Of a stretch of 64,000 nucleotides of DNA, positions 12,230 through 23,750 are shown one piece after another. Below the pieces are notes generated by a model. It did not search any database and was not told the origin of the DNA. It saw nothing but the letters and a program-made list of their open reading frames with translations. Each line of letters begins with the position of its first letter. The stretch's first letter is position 1. Made by a program: the position numbers and the translations under genes. Origin of the DNA: Mangifera indica (Eukaryota; Streptophyta; Magnoliopsida; Sapindales; Anacardiaceae); contig NW_025401140.1 of NCBI RefSeq assembly GCF_011075055.1, positions 158,776 to 222,775 on the forward strand, written 5' to 3'.

Positions 12230-15200
12230 TGAAAATCTCTTGCCTTTATCTCTTCTAAGTAAACCTAATGGAATAGAGCTTGGCATTGGTGTTAGGCTCT
12301 TGTAGTTTGTTTGTACATGCCTAGGTTGATTACATCAATTGCAAACCTTTAGTATAATGACCTCACATTGCGAAGGACATTAGTTTTCATTTGAAGGACG
12401 ATTTGGTCAGCAATGATCAATAAAAGGGTAGCTAGATAACTCTACTCCTTGGCAGGTAACCATTCTGATTGATCCCTAAGTGGATTGACAACTTCTACAT
12501 ACACTGTATGGTACAATTTGGTGTTGTAGAAAAGGATGAACCCATAGATAGACATTAGTGAGCCTTATATGTCTTGCGGCAACAACGATTTGCTTGTATG
12601 GAATATATGAAAGTTACAACTTTATGCACACACATACTTGCTCATGAAAGTCCATGAAAAACCCCAAATGCTAATAATCTTTAAGGGGGGGTGAATATGA
12701 TTATTTAAAAATTTTTAATCAAATAACAATCTTGAACAACTTTCTAATCAATCACAACTTCACAAACAATTTCAACAAAGATATTCAAACTAAATCAATG
12801 TTCAACAAGTTAACTCAAGCAATCAAACATAGATAATATTCAACAATTTATCAAAAAATCTAACATAAATATAATGTATAAAGTAAAGAGAGTAGGGAAA
12901 TAAAATGCTTAATAATTTATAGTGGTTTAGAATTTTCTCTTCTAAGTCGCTTACATCTATTTCTTCGAATAACCCGCTTGAAGTTTCACTCGTGAAAATA
13001 ACATCTATTTACAATAGTTCTTTATGATTTCGCCCACGTTCACTAGTTGATGTGAGATTGCATCTAACTCAATAGTTATTTAGGATTTCACCCACCACAA
13101 TAGTTATTCAAGATTTTGCTCAAGTTTGTTCTAATATAGAAAGATTGAACGTAAAATGCCTTTATAAGGCTGATATAAAGAACAAGTGCAAGGTGTCTCT
13201 CAATGATGAGTTATAAGCTTTTGGAGAAGAGAAGAGTATAAGATTTTACTTTAGTAATCTCTAACCTATTCCCTATCAAAGGGTCTTCAATTTATAGTCT
13301 TTGATGGCTAAAATGTCTCAAATGATCGTTGGTTGAGATACTGTATATGCTAAGCTTCAAAAATAATGTTTTGGCCTTGAAAACATGATGGGACGGGCAT
13401 CCTCTATTGAAGGATGGGCATCCTTTTACATATTTCGACTTTGATGGCTTTGAATTAGACATCCACTGGTTGAATTTTTTGAAATGCATCACTCAAGGGA
13501 CCAATGTCCCTTTTTCCAGAACGAGCATCCCACCATGTTAACTTTCTTGACCATCCCAAATTAGTTTTCAAATGCATTAGAGAAGGGCAAACATCACATG
13601 GTCATCTTTTAAGCTTGGACAAACGTCTTTATCTATTTAAAGAAATTTCTCGAGAGCTCCAAACTTGTAAGGATGGGCATGAGAAGATCAGAGTAATCGG
13701 TATCCCATAAGGGACAAACATCCCATATTTGAGGACGGGTGTTTCATATATGAAAAATTAAAAACATAAATTTCACTCATATTTTAGTCATAAGAATTTT
13801 ATCCTATAGACTTAATTAGCTTATTAAATATTAACTAACAACTTTAAACTTAGTTTTGGCATAATCAAAATATCTAGAGGTCCAATAGCCCACGAGGTTG
13901 ATGTATCCATAACCTATAGCCTAATACCAAACATTTGTAATTAGGCATACCTCTAAGTTCATAGACTTCAACACATGGCATCCAAGCTTCTCCTTTGTCT
14001 ATGGTGTAACCTTGTGTGTGCATTCAGCTACAATATTAAAAACATCAACATATCCATTAGTAAATAAGCATAAGTGTGGAAAAACATGGTCAATTAAATA
14101 TTTAGTATTAAAACTATACATACTTGCATGGTTTCTCTTCTTGTAAAACTATTGTTGTAAGGTGTCCTGAATTAACTCGACCAATATCATGATGAGTAAA
14201 CCCCGCACATATTTGACAAGTGTATTGAATAACTCTACGATGTGGTTGTCATTATGTTATACCTACGACTTGAAAATATGCTCTGCTGCATCGATGATAC
14301 CTTACCTCACGTAGATAAATGCTTATTTCAAGTTGTATCTCATCAATTGCTCTTATCAAGACCTCAAAATAGACCTCTATATATAGGCCTTAGCTGTTAT
14401 CCATTATAAACAATCGACTTTTGAGTTACACTTCTACTTCGATTGCATGTTACAAAAAAGGTGATAATAATAACATCCATGGTATATATTTGGAAAGACC
14501 TCAAGCATAATAAAGTAGATGGTGTGATGTCGATATGAGATTATTACCAACTCTACTACTTCACTGATTTAATCTTTAAGCTTTGTTAAAAACCAAGATC
14601 ACATTGGATGATCTTCCTTTTTTCCCTCACCAAAAACTATTAGGTAAATCTGATTATTAATATCCATGGCCTCGACAACAAATAAATGTCTCAAATATCG
14701 ACCCTTTAAGAAAGTAGCATTAATGTAAATAACCGATCAAATTTGTTATTGAAATGCACAAATTCAACAATCTAATGCCATGAAAAAGTACTAAAAGAGA
14801 TGCTCTTTGTCTATTTGTATATGTGTCATGGTACCTAGATTAGCAGGTTTTAAATTGTAACAATAATCTAGTAAGAACATAAATAACTCTTTGGGTAAGC
14901 CCATCAATTATTGTAATGCCCAATTTTTGCCCACCAAGCCTATGAATATGATATATCAACTTTATACCTGTCAATGATATCGATAATGATCTCCTTATGC
15001 CGATAAATATGATTAACCAACACAAAGTTTGATTTCATTAATTGGTCTAAAGCTCAAGCCCCAGTTTAACTATGATATGGCTTTATCTGATCACTTGAAC
15101 ATATGTGCATAGGATTCATAAAACGGATTTGGAATAAGTTACTGGGTTTTAATCTTCTTCCGATTGCATACTATTCGCATTGCTGATTACTGCACTTAAT

Positions 15201-15875
15201 CATCCATCTCCCCATGTCTAACTTAACCACTCTATAATGGAATCCTTTCTCTAATACAAATTGAGTTATTGCATCTATCAAGTGATTTTTATTATCAAAT
15301 AGGTCACTAATTTTTAGAACGTTCCCCTTTTGCACCGATCTTGCACTACTTGATGTTGAAAATTGCAGAGAAAAATTAAGTAGCCATTTAAATGGATTAG
15401 TGGAGACATTATCAAAAAATGGTCTAGCATAATTTTTGCCACCTCGAAAAGGATTTGCAAGTTAGAGACTATTAATATCATAGTTAACAGGTGATGTCTC
15501 CTCAAAGTTTGACTCATCAAGTAAAACATAAATCATCTCATTCACATCAAAGTCACCCTCATTTAGAACGCTCTTTGTCTCCATGAACCCGTTCTTCAAT
15601 AGTATACAATGCATCATTATGAAAATCTATAATGGCTTCCCTATCAGATTCTTGTTTCAATTCACTATCATCATTTCCACTGCTTTCTTTTTTTTTTCTT
15701 GTACTTCGATGAGGGTACATGTAACAAAAATTGGAATACATTCTTCAAAGTATTTAGACATATCAATTAGACCCTGAACATCTTCATCATTTTTTATTTT
15801 TATAGGGTAGTCTAGGTCGAGACATTTGGCATAGCTAAATCTTGTTTCCAATCGAATCGATACCATTTTTTTCAC
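12230..15875 (-). pseudogene. Mutator-like (MuDR/MULE) transposase pseudogene
   Basis: On the minus strand the parts of a plant MULE transposase lie in order. The N-terminal region is about 15875-15657 (LDLDYPIKIKNDEDVQGLID). The MuDR-type zinc-binding segment is about 15300-15080, with C-x4-C and H-x-C pairs. The DDE core start is at about 14745-14560 (ATFLKGRY, then LFVVEAMDINNQIY). A weak SWIM-like stretch (YELRGMP) lies near 13930, and a C-terminal zinc knuckle at about 12345-12302. Stops and frameshifts are frequent. The first catalytic Asp is AAT (Asn, 14719-14721), and the last knuckle Cys is TAC (Tyr, 12302-12304). The gene is split by a younger repeat at about 12676-13895. It is dead; terminal repeats were not found. 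Confidence 0.8.
12676..13895. mobile_element. Dispersed repeat (family B, copy 1), possibly LTR-derived
   Basis: The insert begins at a run of seven G followed by TGAATATGATTATT, and ends near a segment whose complement reads TAGATATTTTGATTATGCC. It interrupts the MULE transposase pseudogene. The words TTTATAGTGGTTTAGAATTT, and the opposite end, recur inverted in the insert at about 33745-34825. Inside, a short word resembling GGATGGGCATCC is repeated several times between 13390 and 13745. The short open frames show no family signature. The layout recalls high-copy non-coding plant repeats near Copia elements, but I cannot assign a class. Confidence 0.55.
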
Positions 15876-16289
15876 TCAATAACTAGATAAATCCTTCAAG
15901 TGTTATTTCAGATCGAATTTTAACCACTTTTTGATGACCTGTAACGTATTTTATTATGTTTTGATCACTTTAAATCTATTCTCCTTCATAATGAACAACA
16001 ACATAACCTATCATTTCAATACTTAATCCAATATTGGTAAAAATAATATTTATTACAAAAATTCACATTAAACTTTTCCAATATAATCAACTTGATTTTC
16101 ATGATCAATTTGACAAGAATTATGTTATTAATTTACCCCAAAAGCGTTTTATAATAACTCCATATTTAAATATCAATATCAATTTACGCGTAACTTGGCC
16201 AAATATCAATTTAGTTTCCAAAATTCAAAAAAAAGATCCATATACACCATATATATTGGCAAATTTCATTTAACCTCACATTGTTACTT
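15876..16289. other. AT-rich flank of the MULE remnant
   Basis: No coding support. It probably holds the 5' leader and outer end of the transposase remnant; no terminal inverted repeat could be picked out by eye. Confidence 0.4.
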
Positions 16290-16625
16290 ATTTTGACAAT
16301 TTTTATTTAACACTCTGATACATTTTCTAATATTAAAATGTTCTCTATATTTTTTTAACATTTCCTACAACACCCTCATACATTGTCTAATGTCAAAATG
16401 TCTTTTATATTTTCCTAACAGTTCATTTAACAGCCTCAAATATTGTCTTATATCAAAATGCCTCTTATATTATTCTAATATTACATGCCCCTATTTTTTA
16501 ACATTTCATTTAATACTCTTATACATTGTCTAATATCAAGATGTCTCTATTTTTTTCTAATATTTCATCTAACACATTTTATACATTGTTTAATATCAAA
16601 ATGTCTCATATATTTTTCCAAGAAT
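16290..16625. repeat. ~60-bp tandem repeat, five units
   Basis: Five diverged units share the word TACATTGTCTAATATCAAAA(A/T)TG, anchored near 16319, 16379, 16438, 16521 and 16582. Spacing is about 60 bases, with one longer unit. Variation is mostly substitutions. No coding frame is maintained through the array. Confidence 0.75.
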
Positions 16626-16911
16626 CATTTTATAGCACAATCCTATGTAAGTATAATTTAACAAATAAATTAGGTTTTTGGTTAAGATTCATATAAATAC
16701 ACTATTATCATGAATCAATTTTTTTCGATTTGAACTTAGAAACATAAATTTTCTTCCTTCCAAATAAGCCCGCAATGTGAGATATTGAGTGAAATTGAAA
16801 ATATGAATGGTGTGAAGAATGGAAGAGGGTGAGAGTTTTTATAAAAGTGATAAAAGGTATTCTTGGTATTTAAAAACTAAAATCCTTGAAATTGGGACAT
16901 TTTTCTTAAGT

Positions 16912-17700
16912 CCCTATAATTTTGGGCAATTAATTTAAAATCCATATACACACATACATACATACATACATATATATATATATTGCAAGAAATTAGAATT
17001 CTTAGGAAGAATGCCATTATTATTTGGCCAAAAGACTTATTCCCACCCAAGATTTGGTGTAAACCTAAACTCACACTCACTAATTTTTTAAAATTTAAAT
17101 ACTCATTTATCTATTAATTTTTGTTGTTATAGTTAGGGGTAAAATCTTCATTTAGAAATTTTTTTTAAACAAAGAAAACTTTATTTGTTTTTCCCACCTT
17201 AGTTTTGAAAATTAACTATTTTCGTCCAAACTTAATTTTAAAAAGTTACATTTTCACCCCCATCATTTGGGGTTTCTAGGGTTTTATATTTTAAAATTAA
17301 CACCACCCCCTATAATTTTGGGTAATTAATTTAAAATCCACATACATATATATATATATTTCAAGATATTAGAATTCTTAGGAAGAATGCCATTATTATT
17401 TGGCCAAAAGACTTGTTCCCACCCAAGATTTAGTGTAAATCCAAACTCACACTCACTAATTTCTGAAAATTTAAATACCCACTTCTCAGTTAATTTTGGT
17501 TGTTATAGTCAAGGGTAAAATTGTCATTTATAAATTTTATTTAAACAAAGAAAACTTTATTTCTTTTTCCCACATTAGTTTTGAAAATTAACTATTTTCC
17601 CCCAAACTTAATTTTAAAAAGTTACATTTTCACTCCCATCATTTGGGGTTTCTAGGGTTTTATATTTTAGAATTAACACCACCCCCTCAAAGTTTGAATC
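16912..17700. repeat. Direct tandem duplication, ~400-bp unit
   Basis: The segment 16912-17310 is repeated head to tail as 17311-17700. Both begin CCTATAATTTTGGG, pass through ATTAGAATTCTTAGGAAGAA, then GGCCAAAAGACTT and a TTCCCACCCAAGATTT block, and end in AACACCACCCC. The copies differ by scattered substitutions and by the length of a CA/TA microsatellite (about 16945-16982 in the first). Each unit contains a left arm of the foldback family. Confidence 0.85.
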
Positions 17701-18296
17701 ATTATACTTACACCCCTAAAACTTCATTCTATCTTTCTAGTGACCGTTCTTCTTGATGATTTACTCCAATGACATCTCCCCTCCATCCCTGATGGTTTTT
17801 CGATACGAAAATCATCAAAAATTGATGTCATAATCTATGCATTGGCTAACACTTAGATTAGTCAAACGACATCACACAAATCTATGCAAACTTGTAAAAA
17901 CCTATACATGAAAATTTTTGGTGGTTTCTATGTCAGAGTGAACCACTGGAAAGAGGAAATGATTTTTTGGGGGTATAAGTGCAATATTTTGAAATTTGAG
18001 GGAGGCAATTAAAAACCTTAAAATATGCAAATCCTAGAAAACCTAGATGATGGGGTGAAAAAGTAATTTTTTAAAATTAAGTTGAGGAAAATTGTTAATT
18101 TTAAAAAATAAGGTGGGAAGTAGGTATAAAATATTCTTTCTTTAAATAAAATTTTTAAATGACATTTTTACCTCTAATAGTAATAGTAAAATGTAACAGA
18201 TAGATGAATATTTAGGTTTTCAAAAATTAGTGAGTGTGAGTTTGGGTTTACACTAAACCTTGGGTGGGAATCAACCTCCAAATAGCCAAAGGCTTG
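17027..18296. mobile_element. Foldback-family element with duplicated left arm
   Basis: Left arms start GGCCAAAAGACTT at about 17027 and 17401. An inverted right arm runs from about 17980 to 18296 and ends in the complement of the same GGC...TTCCCACCCAAGG sequence. The arms mirror each other over about 300 bases, including the TGAGTGTGAGTTTGG stretch and the poly-pyrimidine blocks. The spacer (about 17700-17970) is unrelated. It is the same family as the elements at 3484 and 45490. No target duplication was identified. Confidence 0.7.
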
Positions 18297-18374
18297 AATA
18301 ATATTGTTATTGCTTATTGATTGATTTAAAATAGCCAAAAGGCATTACATATATATAGTATTTCTAATTCTTAG

Positions 18375-19170
18375 TCAACTAGGAAATTCTAATAAGGAAA
18401 TCAAATATAATATAATATTCATATTATAATTAGGATAATATATTAGTACTACTATAATTAGGAAAAACCAAATTAGACAATTAGGATTCAAATCCCTAAA
18501 AAGAAGGTATCTTAATAGTCTGTGCTTCTTCAATACAACCTTGTCCTCAAGGTTGAGTAGTAATAAATTTTGGAGAGTTGTATTTAGGTGCAATCAATTA
18601 GGTTTTGGGTCAGGTCAAATGATTGGACTTGGTTTTAGTTTTAAAGGGATTGGATTTGGGTCAAGTCTAATGATTGGGCTTGGTTTTAATAGTAAAGAGA
18701 TTACACTAGGTTGGTATTGGTTTGAGTTGATATGATAAGTTAGGCCTGGAATTGGATTATAAGTGTTTGAGTTATAGATTAAGTTTGGACAAATGATGTA
18801 ATTTGAAGAAGTGAATTGGGTTGGGTTGTGTTTTGGATTGGATTTGGCATCTTGATAACGTTTTTCGCTTGTTTCATTTTCTCCTTCAATGAACTCTTCT
18901 TTCATGCAGGTGTAACTATTATCATACTCGTGGTAGCCTTTACCTGCAACTTCATATTGCTTTGGTTGTTTGCTAGCAAAATCAAAATTCCATCTATTTT
19001 CAAGCAAATTTTTCTTGAAATCACTAATCTTGTTGTGCAAACTCTTCCTTAAATAATTAAATATACTATCAACTTCTGCCTTACCAGCTTCTTGTTGTGA
19101 TTTCATGGAGTTATCAATAGCCATTGAGTAAGATTGAGAAACTCTAAGAGAACCTCTTTAATACCAACTG
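18375..19170 (-). mobile_element. Internally deleted LTR-retroelement remnant (tentative)
   Basis: On the minus strand, a sequence resembling an initiator-Met tRNA primer site (TGGTATTAAAGAGG, complement of about 19154-19167) is followed 25-35 bases later by a 169-codon open frame (19124-18615). That frame starts MAIDNSMKSQQEAG and degenerates into PNPIPLKLKPSPI repeats. Just downstream (18593-18375) is LNLEDKVVLKK, which recalls the linker near the end of Ty3/gypsy polyproteins. No reverse transcriptase or integrase is present and clear LTRs are missing, so it may be a deletion derivative. The call is weak. Confidence 0.35.
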
Positions 19171-19310
19171 ATAAAACCCTAGGGTTTTATCAAAGAAAAT
19201 TGAAAAAGAATTAAAAAGAAAAATAGGGAGGTTGATCCCCTCAAAGTGATCAAATTCCTATTTTTCTTTTCAATTTTCTTTGATAAAACCTAAGGGTCTT
19301 AGGTTTTATC
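19170..19310. repeat. Nested palindrome and hairpin
   Basis: A perfect 22-base palindrome (19170-19191, centred on CCCTAGGG) is followed by a long hairpin. The arm at about 19185-19227 pairs with 19257-19288 (CCTATTTTTCTTTTCAATTT), leaving a loop of about 30 bases. A second, imperfect palindrome lies at about 19282-19310. It adjoins the primer-site-like sequence, so it may be part of a retroelement terminal region. Confidence 0.7.
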
Positions 19311-19715
19311 AAATGATATGAATTTTAAAAGAATCACAATTTAAAAATTAGTTATTGAGATTGGAAAGCCTAAGGTTATATAAATCTCATATTAGAATTT
19401 CATGCTTTTCAATGTGAGATTCAAATTTCATATTTTACACTTGAAATCCTAACATAGTCTCACCAACGACGCTATTTATCTCTTCAATAATATTATTTAT
19501 CTTATTAATAATACTATTTATCTTACGATAACTTTTAATGATGACTCCAATCAATTTGAATTAAACTCAAATTTGCTATAATAAATTTAAGCTAAACAAA
19601 AGCCAACTCATCTTGGTACTCAGTGTGGCTCGAATCTAGGTTATCCAAAGTCAAATGTGAACTTCTCATTTTCTTCTCTATTATTAATTAGTACTGTCAA
19701 AAGACTTGACTGATT
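19311..19715. other. AT-rich sequence, no gene seen
   Basis: No coding support. The sequence contains CTTATTAATAATACTATTTA-type near-repeats around 19480-19530 and nothing else that I can identify. Confidence 0.5.
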
Positions 19716-19723
19716 GACTATCC

Positions 19724-20538
19724 TAGACACGTCAATTGGGCCGGGTTGAACGGAGGCACGGCACGAAGCACGAAAAACGAAAAAAAAGCACGGCACGAGA
19801 AAGCCCAGCCCGACACTGTAGCATGTCGGGCTAGGCCCATGGGCCTATTGGGCCGGGCCTCGGGCTTTGATATTAAGCCCGTGAGCTGGCCCGGCCCGGC
19901 CCGATACTGTTTATATATATATATTTTTAATTTTAATTGGCAGATTTTCTGCCTTGTGCTGCTGCCTTCTGCCGCAAGGCAGAAGCCAAACAAGGCTTCT
20001 GCCTTGTAGCAGAAGCTTTGGCCTTTATTTTTTTTTTAATTTTTTAATTAATTTATTTTTTTTATATAAACCTATTTAATTTTTCTTCATTTTCACTTCC
20101 ATTTATAAATCTCTAATCTCAATTATTTTATTATATTTTCAATCTCATTTTTTCTTATTAATTATCTTTCAAAATATATCTAAATTCGTAAATAATAATT
20201 CTTTGTGTTTATAATTTTATTTTAATTTTATCATTACAAAATATTACAAATAGATTAAGTATTAAATGAATTCAATCTATTTGAATATTATTATAATATA
20301 TATTTATTTATGTTTTATAATTTGAAAAATAATTTGTTTAAAAATTTTAAAAAATATTCAAAACCCAGCCCGGTCCGGCCCATTTAAGGCCCATTTATAT
20401 ATGGGTCGGGCCTTGGGCCTTCATATATTAATGGGCCGGCCCGGCCCGAAAGCCCATCACTGTTTGGGCTTTAGGCCCGGCCCGTTAGTCCGATGGGCCG
20501 AGCCTGAGCCAGCCCGGCCCGGCCCATCGACACCTCTA
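19724..20538. mobile_element. Non-autonomous hAT element, 815 bp, with 8-bp target duplication
   Basis: The element runs from TAGACACGTCAATTGGGC to the complement of TAGAGGTGTCGATGGGC, imperfect terminal inverted repeats typical of plant hAT elements. It is flanked by the perfect 8-bp direct repeat GACTATCC (19716-19723 and 20539-20546). The subterminal regions (19735-19910 and 20365-20530) are packed with GGCCCGG/GGGCCGGGCC motifs, the usual transposase-binding repeats. The core is AT-rich, with a CTGCCTTNTGC repeat cluster at about 19945-20020. No transposase frame exists, and the short frames in the GC-rich ends are artefacts. Confidence 0.92.
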
Positions 20539-20546
20539 GACTATCC

Positions 20547-22439
20547 TGAAAAAGACCTTTCTGATGGCTTTCAAGTTGTCTTGCCTGCTGCTTGCTAAAA
20601 GTGTTTAGATTAATGACAGAGAAAAAAGAAATATCTTGCCTCCTTAATTGGAAATTCATAATGCCTGTTGAGTATAGGATAGGACTCGAATTATGGAGCA
20701 GACATTCCAAGTGCAGATTACGCGTTCCAATAGTAGAAGTGTAGAAGAATGAATCTCCAAATTATGGCAGAATGTTGAACAACTCGAGGAATGGTTTCGA
20801 TCCAGTTTGAACAACCACGGTTTAAAATCTTAGGACGGGTGTTTCATCGAATAAATTCATTGAATTCGTGGGTTTTATATCTGTGGCTGTATGAAGAATA
20901 TCGTGCTGCTGTTTACTGCTGATATTTTGCTATTGTTGCTGCTGATATGTAATTACTGTTACTTTTCATTTAATAGCAGTTATTTCTTAATTATGGTTTG
21001 ATTACTCTTAGATCAATTGCTTGAACTTTGGCTTTGGTTATTTCAAGTTTGAATATTTGTAAGGTTATATATAACCAGGTGATTTTAAACACAACTAAGT
21101 TGTTATTTCTTTTCTTATTATTGAGCACGGAGAGATTCAATTCAAATAGAAAGATTCTATGATTTTTCTATTTTCAGTCAACAATATGAGATTTTGAAGT
21201 TTTACATTACACCATCCACTTCCAGCATCGATTTCAAGGAGGGGTGGAAAACCAGAAATATTTTTCAGTTAAGGTTGCAAAGAAGCATATGCAACCGAGA
21301 ACTTTGGTTAAAGAAGGTGTATTCCTTATGCCTTGCTTCAATCTTAATGTTCCACGTCCTCCGACAAAAGTTGCAATAAGGAAAAGAGTTAGTTCAGAAA
21401 ATAAAAACTATGCGTAAGTATAACATGTGTAGTAAATAACAACTATGTGCTACCAACGATTCATAAAACATTTCCACATTCTTCTGATTGGAAAAACTTA
21501 CTCATAGACTCTTATACAACAACGACTTTTGATGTATGATGACAGCTACAGCATGTCTACTTAGACTTACTTGACACAACTAGACAAAGTCTACCTGCAA
21601 AGAAAGGCCAAAAGACTATTTCCCACCCAAGGTTTAGTGAAACGACCAATTCCTGACGACAGGGGAAACAGGGAACTGGGACAAGAAAGACCAGAGGGAG
21701 AGAGAAGCTAGTAGCTATTTGAACGATAAATATGTAGAAGAAGTGAAGCTAGGTATGATGCAAAAGGTATGCTATGTATTAGGTATCATTATAAAAGTCA
21801 AAACCAGAAAACCTCTCACATGGATGGCTCCATCAAACTTCAAATCTCAAGTTTCAAACGTAACAACTTTATTAATGTTTTTTACACTGGCAGAAGGTAG
21901 GCTTGGTATTAGGTATAATTTTGAATTAATTTAGTTAAATAATTTGGTAAAAATAAGCTTGGTATAATTTATATAAATTTGTTATATGAATAATATAAAA
22001 TTTCAGTATATAAGAATTTTTATTCATACTTGATTCTAAATATAGAAGAATTTATATTATTAAAATTTGGAGTTAAAAAGTTTATTATGAATTAAATGAA
22101 ATTTATATAAATTATTTGTATTTTAATATTGTATATTATATTATCATTATAAATAATCATATTTAAATATATGATAAATTTAAAAATGTTTAATAAATAA
22201 TACTCATATTAATTAATAAAATAATTATATAATATTATAAAAATATTAAATCAACTCTTACTAATTATTTATTCAATTATAATAATTTAAATTGAAATTG
22301 ATCAATTAAACTGATTAAATTGACCAAACCGTGAACCATCAAGCTAACCCGTCAAACTATTTAAGAACATTGATTAATACGTACTGACCTTTTTCGCTTG
22401 GAAGTGCAGATGAAAAATCTCTTGGGGGCTGATTTGGAA
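20547..22439. other. Intergenic DNA with a truncated foldback end
   Basis: No supported gene. At 21606-21645 there is a clear left end of the foldback family (GGCCAAAAGACTATTTCCCA), followed by unrelated sequence, so that copy is truncated or interrupted. The rest, especially 21900-22330, is very AT-rich. Confidence 0.5.
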
Positions 22440-22800
22440 GAACCTTTCCAAAGTTTCTGCTGACTACTTTTGGCGCAATGTAACTGTATGGGCTGTCGTC
22501 CCGTCAGTCGGGTAAGGCGTTTCAGTTAGGCTTCGGCTTGCTTGTTTTGTTAACTTTTGCTTTTGTCCTCTTCTCTGCTTGGTTGTGTCCCTGATGCTTC
22601 GCTGTGCCTCTTCCCGTTTGGTCCTGATCTGTGTGTTCTCTCTGCTTGGTTGTCTGGTGTTTGTCTCGCCGCACCGTTGGGACCTCCCGTGACTCTGTGT
22701 TGGTTCTTTAGTTGCTCGTTGGGGGCTACTTTTGGTCGAGCTTTGGTCTTTCTCGGTGGTTGGGCCTGTGTTGCTGGTCTGTTCTGTTTTTCTTTCTAAC
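22440..22800. other. GC/GT-rich island of unknown origin
   Basis: About 360 bases that are clearly richer in G, C and T than their surroundings, with recurring TGCTTGGTTGT, TTGGTC and CTCTCTGC words. The longest open frame (22557-22799, plus) is Leu/Cys-rich and looks like translation of T/G-rich DNA rather than a gene. The start at about 22440 is abrupt; at the far end A+T rises sharply after 22800. It could be the tail of a non-LTR retroelement or an old non-coding exon. Confidence 0.4.
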
Positions 22801-23270
22801 TTTAGTCGAATCCTCCGTCAACAAATCAAGATAGAGATATTGAGTATATCTATATTTTGTCTATGTATTTTACATCAATTAAAAGTGAAAGAATTTGACT
22901 AAATAAATAATTTATGAACTCCTGTCAAAATGTGTTTTTAGTTACAAAGTTAAAAAGTAAAATCATGATAAATTATGTATCCAAAGTAAATAATATTTTA
23001 ATAATGACTGAGGTTATTCGACCAAGATATTACAAAAATAGTATCAGAATGGGTCTGTGTGTTCTCTTAAACGATGGTAAGGCAAACTTAAGCCAGGACA
23101 TTGAGTCTGAGTTCCATAAAAGGGTGTACTTAGGAGAATTTGATGGACGAGGGATGTTAAAAAAATGGTATCAAAGTGGGTCTACATATCCTCTTAAATA
23201 ATGGTGGGATAAACTTCAGCAAATACGCTAAGTCCGAATCCTATAAAAAAGGTATATGTAATACCTTTAT
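22801..23270. other. Intergenic DNA, no gene seen
   Basis: A short direct repeat (about 23035-23085 and 23165-23215, sharing TATCAAAGTGGGTCT-like text followed by TTCTCTTAAA) suggests a fragment of another repeat. No coding support. Confidence 0.4.
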
Positions 23271-23750
23271 GGGGCGTTTGGTTGGGATATTTTAAAAATT
23301 ACCTTAGTAATCTATATTTTATTATTTATATTACCTTATTTGGTTTGTTAATAATAAAATATTACAGTAATCTTTTATTACCAATGCTGACGTGACAAAT
23401 AATATAAATAGTAATTTGATTACCACATTCATCTTAAGTAGTAAAAAATTAGTAAGGTAATTTTGATTTGTTATAATTATATTATTATTTATTAATTTTA
23501 AAAAATAAATTTATTTTTAATTAATATAACAAATAATTTTAAAATAATTATATTTAAGGGTATTTAAGTAAAATAATTTATTAGTATTCTTTTATTACTG
23601 TTAACTAAACACATTAATTATTTATACTATCCATTTTTATCAAATTTTATCAAACGTAATAATCATTTATACCTAATAATTTTATCAGTAATCTATCTCC
23701 AAGGTAATTTTTTTTTTAATAATAAAATATTACCCAAACCAAATGTCCCC
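23271..23750. mobile_element. MITE, 480 bp (family C, copy 1)
   Basis: It begins GGGGCGTTTGGTTGGG and ends with the complement of GGGGACATTTGGTTTGGG; the inverted similarity continues into AATATTTTATTATT. Flanking bases include TTA on both sides but are offset by one base on the left, so a PIF/Harbinger-type 3-bp duplication is only suggested. It is AT-rich and non-coding. A second, truncated copy lies at about 35521-35943. Confidence 0.7.

Noticed and set aside
16290..16625. Possible CRISPR array
   Set aside because: The repeats are adjacent without unique spacers, vary among themselves and lie in a plant nuclear genome.
18615..19124. 169-codon frame as a host gene
   Set aside because: Its end is made of repeated PNPIPLKLKPSP text and it follows a primer-site-like motif, so retroelement origin is more likely.
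19718..20710. GC-rich open frames on both strands
   Set aside because: They fall in the GGCCCGG subterminal repeats of the hAT element and have no protein signature.
22557..22799. Leu/Cys-rich 80-codon frame as a secreted or membrane protein
   Set aside because: The hydrophobicity follows from T/G-rich DNA; no signal-peptide pattern or homologue is recognised.
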